From: Parcubacteria group bacterium Greene1014_15
Lineage (GTDB): Bacteria; Patescibacteriota; Minisyncoccia; Phycocordibacterales; VMGT01
Direction of reading: 5' to 3'
DNA length: 36,497 bases
Assembly: GCA_007376725.1 (NCBI GenBank)
Contig: VMGT01000013.1
Location: 1 to 36,497, forward strand
Below, in pieces: positions 23,189 to 31,324 of this stretch. Position 1 is the stretch's first letter, and each line of letters starts with the position of its first letter. The notes under the pieces are model-generated. The model had not been told where the DNA came from, ran no database searches, and saw nothing but the letters and a program-made list of their open reading frames with translations. Made by a program: the position numbers and the translations under genes.

Positions 23189-26100
23189 ATGGGAACAACG
23201 ATTGAATTACAGCATCTTCATCTTCCTGTCGACGATCGGCGAGAGCGTATTATTTCCGCGGTGAAACAGAATCAAGTAACGCTCATTGTCGGCAAAACCG
23301 GGTCTGGCAAAACGACAAGGATTCCTCAATTTCTACTTACTAGCGGCATCGGAGCTCATACTTGTCTTGTGTGCACACAGCCACGTAGAGTTGCGGCAAT
23401 GGGTGTTGCTTCGCGCGTAGCGGAAGAACGCAATTCTGTGCTCGGCGCAGAGGTTGGATATCACATTCGATTCGAACGCAAGCTCTCAAAGGAAACACGC
23501 CTCAAATTTGTTACCACGGGCGTACTGTTGCGAGAGACTATCTCTGATCCGCTGTTGACTCGCTATGTGTGCGTCATCATTGACGAAGCGCATGAGCGTG
23601 ATCTCTATACTGACTTGTTGCTCGGATACCTCAAGCGCGTGTGCGCCAACCGGCCCGACTTCAAGCTTGTGGTAATGAGCGCGACGCTCGACTGGCGCTT
23701 GTTCGCTGAATTTTTGCCCGGATCTGCTCTCGTGCGCATACCCGTACGGACGTATCCCGTGAACATCGAGTATCATCCTGCGAACTATCGTGATGATTTG
23801 TTTGCAGCAATGCTGCGGGATATTCAGTGGATATACCACATGAACAATGAAGGGGACGTTCTTGTCTTTTTGCCCGGCGAGCGCGATATCATGGAGTTTA
23901 TCGGAAAGCTTAGAGCTCTCCGATTAAAAGATCTCCATATATTGCCGCTCTATGGGGCGCTCTCTCCGAATGAACAACGGAAAGTATTCCGGGACACGGA
24001 AGGGCGCAAGGTGATTGTTGCGACAAACCTCGCAGAAAGCTCGCTAACACTCGGGCATATTACCGTTCTCGATTCGGGTCTCGCAAAGATTCCAGGATAT
24101 GATGCGGCGCTTGATGTTGAAACGCTTGATCTCGCGAAGATTTCTCAAAGTTCTGCGGAGCAGCGCGCGGGGCGTGCTGGCCGTGTAGCGCCTGGGAAAT
24201 GCATCCGTTACTTTTCAGAAGCGGACTTCATGTCGCGTCCGAGGTTTGATGATCCACAGATACACACGAGCGATCTCACGAGCCTTGTGCTCACCATGAA
24301 GTCTCTTGGCCTTCCGCGCGACTTTGACTTGCCGACACATCCGAGCGAAGAATCGTGGGAACGCGCAGTTGCGAAACTCAAAGTATTTGGTGCTCTTGAT
24401 CATATGGGTGCGTTCACATCGTATGGACGAGAGATGGTGCATTTTCCTCTTGAGCCGGAACTTGCGCACTTTGTGCTGCAAAATCGGCGTGCCTCGTTTG
24501 GGTGTCTCAAGATGGTCGTCGTCATGGCTGCCATGCTCACCGTCGGTCGTTTTTTCGTTCATGATTCCGACGATAGTGGATTGGAACATGCAAAAGAGTA
24601 TTTTCGGAGTCGCGGCGGTGACTTTATGACGCTTTGGAAAATCTGGCAGGGATATTACAAGTCAGGATTTAGTGATGCATGGTGTGTTACACACAAGCTT
24701 AATCCACAGTGGATGAAAGCAGCGAGAACCATGCGCGCTGAAATTCGGCGTACCCTAACGCGATTAAAGATACTGCATGTTGAAGTGGACGCGCGTTATG
24801 CGGAGCGAATTGATGCGGCGATCGTAAAAGGATTTTTACCAAATCTCCTTTGCTACCATCGCAACAATCTGTACCGCAATGCTCGTTTGAGTGAGCCGGT
24901 GAGTCTTTTCCCAGATTCCGCGCTCTTTGAACAATTGCCACCGTATGTCGTGTCTTATCAACTGCGACGGACGACGCGTCTGTATGCACACTGCAATCAG
25001 ATGGTTTCGCACGAGTTACTTCTCGAGATTGCCCCGGGCGCCCTTGTGCCGATGGTGATTAAATCAGGCGCCGCGCGAGACCTTCACGATGAGACCGTTG
25101 AGAAGAAACATTCGATTCATATGGCGGGTGTCTTGAGGATCTCAAAGGGAGGGAAAGAGCGTATCGTACATGTGGATGTTGACGTGGTACGAGATGGTGC
25201 GCATACTGTTTCTCTTGTCGATCGCGGTTCGCTTGTCATTGACGAATCACGATTTCCTGTAGCGCGACTGCCACTGTCACGAGACACCGTCACACTTCTT
25301 ACGGAGCACGATATCCGTGTGCTCGGTGAGATCCCGACAACGCAAGAGCTTTTGAGCGAGCTTTATCTCCCAGATTCCGTGTGTGTGGAAATACTTGCGG
25401 CTCTTAAACAGCTTGGCTATGTTGCCAAGAATTTGCCGCCCAAAAAAGTTCCACGCAGTGTTCTACCTTCGGCACAACGATTTAGAGAGGAAAGAAAAGG
25501 GGCGAGAAAGCCTGCGGATCGCCTCGTGTTTGGGCTCTACGAGAAACCGCTTGACGAACTGCATTTTTCTGCGAGCGCGCGTATGCATCTCTTTGGACTT
25601 GGCATCGCGACAATCGGCGATCTTCTAAAGTACAGCGAAGTCGGCCTTGAGCGCGCTTTGCGAACTCTTGGAAAAGGGCGCGATGATATCGTTCTCGAAG
25701 TGAAAGAACAACTTGGATTTTTCGGTCTGGTTCTTTTACCGAGCGACCCTGGCGGCTGGGGAGAGAGAAAAAAAGGAGAAGGATGGCGTATCACGGACAA
25801 TGAGCTTTCCGAAGCCGTTTTTTCGGGCAATTCTCTCTCCGAAGAAGAATTTTCTCACATTGTTGGTGACCAGTTTCCTCTGTTCAAACAATTTCGCGAA
25901 GGAGACGATAGCGAGAAGCTCTTGGCGCGTAATGCTCTTACGGCCCTTAATCTTGGACTATGCAAGAAGAACGCCAGTTCGATTGGTAAACGGCTTGAGT
26001 ATGGCAGAAAGGAATTCATGCTCGAATGGGACGATCTCGTGCAAGAGGGCAGTATTGGCTTGATGCGCAGCATTGAGACATTTGACTATACCCGCGGATT

Positions 26101-27304
26101 TCGTTTCAGCACCTACGCGACATGGTGGGTGCGTCAGATCATGATCTGTCTTTTGGATGAATGGCTCCGTCCGGTGCGACTTCCCGTTTACGTGGCGGAA
26201 CAGTTTAAACAAAAGATTGACAAAATGAATGATGCGTGCATCGTGCTCGCGCAGAAGGGCAATATGCATCCCACGCGGGATGACGTTGCTCGAGAATTAG
26301 GCATTACCGGCGACGCGCTCGAACGATTGTTGGTTCTCCATAAGTTTTGGCAGACGGACTCACTTGATCGCGTCGTGATCGAAGGAAGAGAGTCGGAACA
26401 GGACGTTCTCGTGAGCGACTCTGTCTCTGACACGCGCGATTCGGCAGAAGAGCGGTATATTAATCAGCAGTTGATTGACTTTGTTTGCAAGCTTATTTCT
26501 GAAAGCAGTGCACAACCGGTTGATCATCGCTGTATTGAGCTCTACTATGGGCTCAATGGCAACCGAGAGCATACGCTTGAGGAGATTGGCGAACAGTTTG
26601 GTGTTACACGAGTGAGAATTCGCCAAAGAATTGCGAAGGTGCTTGATTCACTGCGTACGCAGGAGAATTGGGAGCGCGCGCGGGAATACGTGTCGTGGCT
26701 CCCCGCTCCCGGGTATATTCGCAGGACGGATATGGTGGTTGGCGAATCTGCGCGTGAACGCGTTGTGCGAAAAGATCGCACACGTGAAGAAATTGCAGAG
26801 GAACTCGTGCGGCGGGCGGCGCTTACCAATGAAGTTACTGTTGATGATCTCAAGAAAGGAGAGGGCTTGTCAGAAGACCTCGTACTACTGCGCAGACAGC
26901 TTATCGGAGAATTTAGCATTAAGGCAAAGCTCTCCACGGCATTTACGGCAGAGTATTTCAATCTGTCGGACGAGATTGCCGCAGAAGAGGAACTTGCATA
27001 CTTGACTGTTGTCGATGGAGTGAACAAGGAAGATGTGAGAGACGCGCCGGCATGGCGCTGGGACGCGATGCGTATCATACTCCAAGCGGCGGATGCCGAT
27101 GGCTGTACGTCGGAAGATATATTCGGGACGAGCAGGGTGGCGCACATAGCACACGCTCGACACGTCGTCATGTATCGCTTGCGAGAAGAGCTCGCATTGC
27201 CATTCACGACGATCGCGCGGTTTTTGGGCAACAAGGATCATTCAACCATTATCCACGGCTACTATCGCATCAAACGGGAGTATGTGCCGGCACGGTTGAA
27301 GTAG
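23189..27304 (+). CDS. DEAH helicase / alpha-CTD-like / sigma-70 / DnaA domain IV fusion protein (1371 aa)
   Basis: One uninterrupted ORF starts at ATG 23189 with GAGGAG 8 bp upstream. Residues 1-330: a full DEAH/RHA helicase core with GKTGSGKTT (35-43), DEAH (132-135), SAT (164-166) and QRAGRAGR (325-332). Residues about 380-640: HA2-like and OB-like HrpA regions. Residues 691-745 and 785-852: two segments like the RNA polymerase alpha C-terminal domain, the second with [14 protein letters not shown].. IATIGDLL.. LGKGRDDI. Residues about 905-1160: sigma-70 region 2 ([30 protein letters not shown] at 973), region 3, and region 4 ([19 protein letters not shown]). Residues 1289-1371: DnaA domain IV (DHSTIIHG at 1350). 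All key motifs are intact. It could bind promoters or DnaA boxes and unwind nucleic acid. It heads a four-gene operon. I know of no described relative; biological role unknown. Confidence 0.93.
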   Translation: MGTTIELQHLHLPVDDRRERIISAVKQNQVTLIVGKTGSGKTTRIPQFLLTSGIGAHTCLVCTQPRRVAAMGVASRVAEERNSVLGAEVGYHIRFERKLSKETRLKFVTTGVLLRETISDPLLTRYVCVIIDEAHERDLYTDLLLGYLKRVCANRPDFKLVVMSATLDWRLFAEFLPGSALVRIPVRTYPVNIEYHPANYRDDLFAAMLRDIQWIYHMNNEGDVLVFLPGERDIMEFIGKLRALRLKDLHILPLYGALSPNEQRKVFRDTEGRKVIVATNLAESSLTLGHITVLDSGLAKIPGYDAALDVETLDLAKISQSSAEQRAGRAGRVAPGKCIRYFSEADFMSRPRFDDPQIHTSDLTSLVLTMKSLGLPRDFDLPTHPSEESWERAVAKLKVFGALDHMGAFTSYGREMVHFPLEPELAHFVLQNRRASFGCLKMVVVMAAMLTVGRFFVHDSDDSGLEHAKEYFRSRGGDFMTLWKIWQGYYKSGFSDAWCVTHKLNPQWMKAARTMRAEIRRTLTRLKILHVEVDARYAERIDAAIVKGFLPNLLCYHRNNLYRNARLSEPVSLFPDSALFEQLPPYVVSYQLRRTTRLYAHCNQMVSHELLLEIAPGALVPMVIKSGAARDLHDETVEKKHSIHMAGVLRISKGGKERIVHVDVDVVRDGAHTVSLVDRGSLVIDESRFPVARLPLSRDTVTLLTEHDIRVLGEIPTTQELLSELYLPDSVCVEILAALKQLGYVAKNLPPKKVPRSVLPSAQRFREERKGARKPADRLVFGLYEKPLDELHFSASARMHLFGLGIATIGDLLKYSEVGLERALRTLGKGRDDIVLEVKEQLGFFGLVLLPSDPGGWGERKKGEGWRITDNELSEAVFSGNSLSEEEFSHIVGDQFPLFKQFREGDDSEKLLARNALTALNLGLCKKNASSIGKRLEYGRKEFMLEWDDLVQEGSIGLMRSIETFDYTRGFRFSTYATWWVRQIMICLLDEWLRPVRLPVYVAEQFKQKIDKMNDACIVLAQKGNMHPTRDDVARELGITGDALERLLVLHKFWQTDSLDRVVIEGRESEQDVLVSDSVSDTRDSAEERYINQQLIDFVCKLISESSAQPVDHRCIELYYGLNGNREHTLEEIGEQFGVTRVRIRQRIAKVLDSLRTQENWERAREYVSWLPAPGYIRRTDMVVGESARERVVRKDRTREEIAEELVRRAALTNEVTVDDLKKGEGLSEDLVLLRRQLIGEFSIKAKLSTAFTAEYFNLSDEIAAEEELAYLTVVDGVNKEDVRDAPAWRWDAMRIILQAADADGCTSEDIFGTSRVAHIAHARHVVMYRLREELALPFTTIARFLGNKDHSTIIHGYYRIKREYVPARLK

Positions 27305-27323
27305 AGTCGTTACCACAACTATA

Positions 27324-27352
27324 CCCATCCCAACGCAAAGCGTTGGGATGGG
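27324..27352 (+). promoter_or_regulatory. Intercistronic hairpin before the alpha-CTD-like gene
   Basis: A perfect 13-bp stem CCCATCCCAACGC / GCGTTGGGATGGG with an AAA loop is followed directly by the ribosome site GGAGG. No T-run, so it is not a terminator. It could be an RNA-processing site; RNase III is encoded in the same operon. Confidence 0.65.
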
Positions 27353-27366
27353 TGGAGGTACCATCC

Positions 27367-28065
27367 ATGAAAATACAAGGAGTGCTTTCCGTAGAGGGCA
27401 TCAACCTGCACGTGCAGATTGATGCGGGAGATGAAGCAAAAGATGTGTTCGTTACGAATCTGCCGCCGCACGCTCTCGTGTTTACACGCGAACGTTTGCG
27501 AATCGAGGCGCTTGGTTTCTCGCAAGAGATTGTTGACACGCTTTTGCGGCAGAGGATCTTTCATTTGAATGATCTCGTTAATGAATACTGGGAGTTTACT
27601 CTCGAGAATGTTCCAAGCGAGGTGCGCGCAGATGTAGAAAAAACGCTCGAACTCTTTCTTGATGCTGCACTCATACCGTTCTCGGAAGAAATCCCTGAAG
27701 GTTTAGCGGCGCCGGAAGAATTAAAGCGTAGTGTGGCAAAACTTAAGGAGCTTCAAGAGATGCTCAATAGTGGGGCGCATTCCGAATCTCTCATTACAGA
27801 GGAGATTGAGAGCGGTACTATAGAGCGCGAGACCTCTGTTTCTGTGGCAAGTAACGGCGTTCATAACGAGAGCATTTCTGTCCTCGGACTTCCTGCGGGA
27901 GTTACAAGAGAATTACAGGGCGCTTTAGGTGTCACAGCGCTTGGCGACTTTGGCACAAAACATGTTGGTCGTAGAGAACTCGCTACACTGCGCTACATGA
28001 ATGAAAAAATTCTTGCGCGCATCGAAGCAGGTCTTTTGCAGCATGGTTTGGAACTTCCTACTTGA
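27367..28065 (+). CDS. Protein with two alpha-CTD-like helix-hairpin-helix segments (232 aa)
   Basis: The start is ATG 27367 with GGAGG 10 bp upstream; the upstream extension of the frame lies in the helicase-sigma gene. Residues 1-42 form a small beta-rich head (MKIQGVLSVEGINLHVQID). Residues about 43-100 (RLRIEALGFSQEIVDTLLRQRIFHLNDLV) and 175-232 (ISVLGLPAGVTRELQGALGV.. GLELP) both have the pattern of the RNA polymerase alpha C-terminal domain: a short helix, then helix-hairpin-helix, then a closing helix. A charged, flexible linker joins them. The similarity is to the fold pattern rather than close identity. Its place directly after the helicase-sigma-DnaA fusion, which has two such segments, suggests that the proteins work together at DNA. 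Confidence 0.75.
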   Translation: MKIQGVLSVEGINLHVQIDAGDEAKDVFVTNLPPHALVFTRERLRIEALGFSQEIVDTLLRQRIFHLNDLVNEYWEFTLENVPSEVRADVEKTLELFLDAALIPFSEEIPEGLAAPEELKRSVAKLKELQEMLNSGAHSESLITEEIESGTIERETSVSVASNGVHNESISVLGLPAGVTRELQGALGVTALGDFGTKHVGRRELATLRYMNEKILARIEAGLLQHGLELPT

Positions 28066-28076
28066 GGTTTGAGTTC

Positions 28077-28877
28077 ATGAGAAACAAAGAACAAGCACTT
28101 GCTACAAAATATCTCCAAAAGGATGCGGGCAGCGACGGGCGGAATTTGCACAACGCGCAAGCGCTTGCACAGTTACAGAAAAAAATTGGTATTGCATTCC
28201 GTAACCCCGCTCTGCTCTCGGAAGCGTTGACGCATCGCTCATTTCTTAATGAAGTGCCGAAAGAGAAGCGCGAGCGATTCGCGCATAACGAAAGACTTGA
28301 GTTTCTCGGAGACGCGGTACTTGAACTTGCGGTAACCGATAAGCTCTATCGCATGTTTCCGGGAGTGCCCGAAGGTAAGCTCACGGACTATCGCTCCGCT
28401 CTTGTCAATATGACCTCTCTTGCCGAAACTGCGGACAAGCTCGGTTTGAACGACTTTTTACTTCTCTCTCAAGGAGAAGTTAAAGGTCCCGACCGCGCTC
28501 GCGAGCGCATTCTGGAGAACGCGTTTGAGGCGCTTGTCGGCGCGATCTATATCGATCGAGGGTTTGGTGTCGCGACACTGTTTCTCGATGATGTATTGTT
28601 CGTGAAGATTGATACGATCATAGCAGGACGACAGTATCTCAATCCAAAAAGTCATTTTCAGGAGATAGTGCAGGAGCGCGAAAAAGTTACTCCTCATTAT
28701 GAGACGCTCAAAGAAACAGGAACAGATCATGAAAAAGTTTTTCGTATCGGCGTGTTTTTTGGAGAACGATTAGTGGCGGAGGGTGACGGCAAGAGCAAAC
28801 AGGAAGCCGAGCAAGATGCTGCCCGGAAAGCTCTCGAAAAAGAGTACGGTATCGTTCTCAAAAATAGTTCTTTGTAA
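28077..28877 (+). CDS. rnc: Ribonuclease III
   Basis: RNase III cuts double-stranded RNA during rRNA and mRNA processing. The 266-residue product has the catalytic signature NERLEFLGDAVL (71-82), the second metal-binding Glu block (ILENAFEALVGAIYIDRGF) and a C-terminal double-stranded RNA-binding domain (about 195-262, SHFQEIVQEREKVTPHYETL.. GKSKQEAEQDAARKAL). The start is ATG 28077, 11 bp after the previous stop, with GAGG upstream. TTG 28062 would overlap the previous gene. It sits third in the fusion-protein operon. Confidence 0.95.
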   Translation: MRNKEQALATKYLQKDAGSDGRNLHNAQALAQLQKKIGIAFRNPALLSEALTHRSFLNEVPKEKRERFAHNERLEFLGDAVLELAVTDKLYRMFPGVPEGKLTDYRSALVNMTSLAETADKLGLNDFLLLSQGEVKGPDRARERILENAFEALVGAIYIDRGFGVATLFLDDVLFVKIDTIIAGRQYLNPKSHFQEIVQEREKVTPHYETLKETGTDHEKVFRIGVFFGERLVAEGDGKSKQEAEQDAARKALEKEYGIVLKNSSL

Positions 28878-28886
28878 TGAGAATGG

Positions 28887-29636
28887 ATGGGACACATGCC
28901 GGAAATCATCGTTGATCGGTATGGTGAAAAGATTGCAATAGCTGTGTCGGAACAAAAACTCGAACGGTTTGAGCTTAATCATGGCGATGGCAGTCTTGCA
29001 AGAATGTTTCAACTTCTTGCTGATCGTCGTCATAGTCTTGCCGATGTTGCTCGACATTTCGGTCTTTCTCGCGAGAGAGTACGACAGATATATCATGACA
29101 ATCTTGAGCCGTATTTTGATGAAGGTGGAGGGGAGCGTCATGTTCTGTATTCTGCTCTTCGGGTTCACGGAAAATTCCCAGACTATGTATTGCGTGTCTG
29201 GAGAGTTGCGAGAAAACAGGGTATTCGAGTTGAACACATCAATTATCAGGATACTGAAGGAAGGGTGTGGATGACCGATCATAACGCTCTGCAACTAAAC
29301 GGTACATTTTGCCAGGTGCGTTTCGGGGCAAATATCAGGAATCCCAGCGGGAAAAAAAGCGGTTTCTGGACAATGGTGAACGTACCGGTTGATGAGATCG
29401 AAAAGTTTGATTTTCATGTGTTCGTTGTCCAAGTTCCCGACATTCCAGAAAAATTTTTCATTGTTCCTTCCAAAATGCTTGCAACGATACCGCGACACAA
29501 CTCTGTAACAAAAGATAGAGCGTTGCGGGAAGTATACCTGCCACTCGGAAAGTGGTACGAATACTCGCAAGACTGGAAATTTCCCTGGAATAAGTACGAA
29601 AACGCCTGGCATCTGTTAAAGGAAAAGAAAGAGTGA
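28887..29636 (+). CDS. Protein with sigma-region-4-like HTH and unknown C-terminal domain
   Basis: The 249-residue protein starts at ATG 28887 or 28896, 9-18 bp after rnc. Residues about 50-75 (SLADVARHFGLSRERVRQIYHDNLEPYF) match the sigma-70 region 4 helix-turn-helix; the SRERVRQI recognition helix is as in RpoD. The C-terminal domain (about 95-249) contains GFWTMVNVPVDEIEKFDFHVFVVQVP.. KFFIVPSKML. Its strand pattern recalls restriction-endonuclease-like or related domains, but I cannot place catalytic residues. It is the last gene of the operon and is followed by a strong terminator. It may be a regulator or a DNA-acting enzyme that uses a sigma-like HTH. Confidence 0.75.
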   Translation: MGHMPEIIVDRYGEKIAIAVSEQKLERFELNHGDGSLARMFQLLADRRHSLADVARHFGLSRERVRQIYHDNLEPYFDEGGGERHVLYSALRVHGKFPDYVLRVWRVARKQGIRVEHINYQDTEGRVWMTDHNALQLNGTFCQVRFGANIRNPSGKKSGFWTMVNVPVDEIEKFDFHVFVVQVPDIPEKFFIVPSKMLATIPRHNSVTKDRALREVYLPLGKWYEYSQDWKFPWNKYENAWHLLKEKKE

Positions 29637-29660
29637 TCATTTCATAGACTGTGAATTACG

Positions 29661-29694
29661 AAACTCCCGCACACACCTGCTGCGGGAGTTTTTT
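29661..29694 (+). terminator. Terminator of the fusion-protein operon
   Basis: Stem AAACTCCCGCA / TGCGGGAGTTT with a 9-base loop and T6 tail. Confidence 0.92.
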
Positions 29695-29803
29695 CATACA
29701 TCACAAAACCGCTTCAAGATTGAAGCTTCTGTCTTTCACACAATGTACACAACAAAAAACACAAATAACGAAAACAAAAACATCAGATTACTTTCGGGAT
29801 GGG

Positions 29804-29894
29804 AAATGGGGTCAAATGGGCAGGATGCAGAAATGGGGTCAATCAGAAATGGAAAGAAATGGAAAGAAAAAAGAAATGGGGTCAGCCACCATTT
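29804..29894. repeat. REP-like repeats upstream of the RAYT gene
   Basis: AAATGGGGTCA occurs at 29804, 29831 and 29874. The last copy extends to a 21-bp unit (29874-29894) that can fold as AAATGG..CCATTT with an inner GG/CC pair, and it appears twice in inverted orientation downstream of the transposase. GGAAAGAAAT repeats lie between copies. Confidence 0.8.
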
Positions 29895-29920
29895 CTCAAT
29901 TTCTATGATATTATAACTCC

Positions 29921-30598
29921 ATGCCACGCATCGCACGCACCGACATTGCTGATACTGTGTACCACGTTCTGAACCGTGCCAACGCACGGGCACAGATTTT
30001 TGATTCGAAGAAAGATTACGATCTCTTTGAGAACATTCTTGAAGAAGCCGTTGAACGTTTCAGTATGCGCCTTCTTGCGTACTGCCTCATGCCGAATCAC
30101 TGGCACCTAGTGCTCTACCCGCGTGCCGATAACGACCTCTCACGATGCATGACATGGCTCACGAATACGCATACCAGGCGCTGGCACGTGATGAAACAGA
30201 CGGTGGGACAAGGACATCTCTACCAAGGCAGGTATAAATCATTCTTGTGCGAAACTGACTCGCATTTTGTAACCCTTGTTCGGTATGTCGAGCGCAACGC
30301 CCAAAAGGCCAATCTCGTTCAACGAGCGGAGAACTGGAGATGGTCGAGTGTGTGGCGAAGGGAGAATGGTACAGAGCGGCAGAAGAAACTCCTCTCGCAG
30401 TGGCCCGTGTCGGAGCCGCATCAGTATCTTGCACTGCTCAACGAGCCACAGACCCAGGCAGAAGAAGATGCTCTTGAGCGATCAATCACCAAAAATATTC
30501 CATTTGGCACTGAGCAGTGGCAGGGTGTTATTATCAAGAAGTATGGTCTGGAACAAACACTGCGATCAGTTGGTAGGCCAAGAAAAAATGGTGGCTGA
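29921..30598 (+). CDS. RAYT / IS200-like HUH transposase (Y1_Tnp)
   Basis: REP-associated tyrosine transposases nick single-stranded DNA at palindromic repeats. The 225-residue product has an N-terminal YHVLNRANARAQIF segment, the HUH motif HWH at 60-62 (MPNHWHLVLYP), and the catalytic Tyr at 122 (LVRYVERNAQKANLV), all intact. The downstream WRWSSVW block is typical of RAYTs. The gene lies between inverted copies of its likely REP sequence, and its TGA stop is inside the first downstream copy. Unlike full IS200/IS605 there is no TnpB. It probably mobilises REP-type repeats rather than itself; activity cannot be judged. Confidence 0.92.
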   Translation: MPRIARTDIADTVYHVLNRANARAQIFDSKKDYDLFENILEEAVERFSMRLLAYCLMPNHWHLVLYPRADNDLSRCMTWLTNTHTRRWHVMKQTVGQGHLYQGRYKSFLCETDSHFVTLVRYVERNAQKANLVQRAENWRWSSVWRRENGTERQKKLLSQWPVSEPHQYLALLNEPQTQAEEDALERSITKNIPFGTEQWQGVIIKKYGLEQTLRSVGRPRKNGG

Positions 30599-30654
30599 CC
30601 CCATTTTCCTCCATCCCCATTTTCCTCAAGAAAAAATGGTGGCTGACCCCATTT
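30586..30654. repeat. Two REP-like copies downstream of the RAYT gene (inverted)
   Basis: The 21-bp unit AAATGGTGGCTGACC+CCATTT occurs at 30586-30606 and 30634-30654 within a 48-bp tandem period. Both are exact inverses of the upstream copy at 29874-29894. CCATTTTCC-type fragments follow to about 30675. Confidence 0.85.
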
Positions 30655-30738
30655 TCCCCCACCCATTTTCCCCCACGAGATTTCTCGGTAGAATCCTTGA
30701 TTGCTTCGTCGCTTTCGGCCTTACGTTTCTTTTGAATT

Positions 30739-30780
30739 ACACCCTGTGGTGAGTATTCCCGCAGGGTGTTTCTGTTTTGT
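30739..30780 (+). terminator. Terminator-like hairpin upstream of mraZ
   Basis: ACACCCTG (30739-30746) pairs with CAGGGTGT (30762-30769); TTCTGTTTTG follows. It may isolate the division cluster from the RAYT region. Confidence 0.6.
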
Positions 30781-30798
30781 GGAACAGTAGTCGTGGAC

Positions 30799-30807
30799 TG
30801 TGGATAA
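30799..30807 (-). promoter_or_regulatory. Perfect DnaA box upstream of mraZ
   Basis: The minus strand reads TTATCCACA. It shares the 12-mer TGTGGATAAATC with 2159-2170 and lies 6 bp before the -35 box of mraZ. Confidence 0.55.
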
Positions 30808-30812
30808 ATCGC

Positions 30813-30866
30813 TTGCGGATGTGGGGCAAAGTGGAATACACTGATAACTAAGTGGGAAAAAGTGGG
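30813..30866 (+). promoter_or_regulatory. mraZ promoter with MraZ-box direct repeats
   Basis: TTGCGG (30813-30818), an 18-bp spacer and TACACT (30837-30842) form a candidate promoter. GTGGG/GTGGA repeats at 30821, 30831, 30852 and 30862 have 10- or 21-bp periods, on one helix face. MraZ is known to bind GTGGG-type direct repeats with 10-bp spacing and repress its own operon, so this is a likely autoregulatory site. Confidence 0.7.
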
Positions 30867-30886
30867 AAAAAAGGGCCCACGACGAT

Positions 30887-31321
30887 ATGTTGATCGGTGA
30901 GTATATACACACGCTTGATGCGAAAAAGAGACTCTCACTTCCGGCTAAATTTCGCAAAGAGCTGGGTAAAAAGGTGGTAGTGACATACGGATTGGACAAA
31001 TGTCTGTTTGTCTATCCGGTGAAAGACTGGGAACGCGTGAGCGCTAAACTCTCGGAACTTTCAGTGGGGAAGTCAGATACCAGAGGATTCAGCAGATTTA
31101 TACTCGCAGGCGCAGTGGAAGTTGATGTGGATTCGATCGGAAGGATACTCATCCCCGACTTTTTAAAAGAGTATTCTCATCTGGCGAGCAAGGTAGTGTT
31201 CGCAGGAGTGTACAACAGGGTTGAGATCTGGAACGAAGGGGCATGGAGTGAATACAAGAAGCGGATTGGAGAGCAGGCTGACGCGCTGGCAGAAAAACTC
31301 GGTGAGGTTGGAGTGTTGTAA
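30887..31321 (+). CDS. mraZ: Transcriptional regulator MraZ
   Basis: MraZ is the AbrB-fold repressor that begins the division and cell-wall (dcw) cluster. The 144-residue product shows its two SpoVT/AbrB-like halves: LDAKKRLSLPAKFRKEL with the DxKGRxxxPxxFR-type motif at 10-25, and VDSIGRILIPDFLKEY at about 85-100. The start ATG follows a purine-poor leader. rsmH follows after 3 bp. GTGGG repeats upstream suggest autoregulation. Confidence 0.95.
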   Translation: MLIGEYIHTLDAKKRLSLPAKFRKELGKKVVVTYGLDKCLFVYPVKDWERVSAKLSELSVGKSDTRGFSRFILAGAVEVDVDSIGRILIPDFLKEYSHLASKVVFAGVYNRVEIWNEGAWSEYKKRIGEQADALAEKLGEVGVL

Positions 31322-31324
31322 GAT

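Noticed and set aside
26545-27234. 229-codon Ser/Arg-rich minus-strand ORF
   Set aside because: It is the shadow of the sigma/DnaA part of the fusion gene.
27052-27366. 105-codon upstream extension of the alpha-CTD-like gene
   Set aside because: It overlaps the DnaA-domain coding end of the previous gene in another frame; ATG 27367 has a ribosome site.
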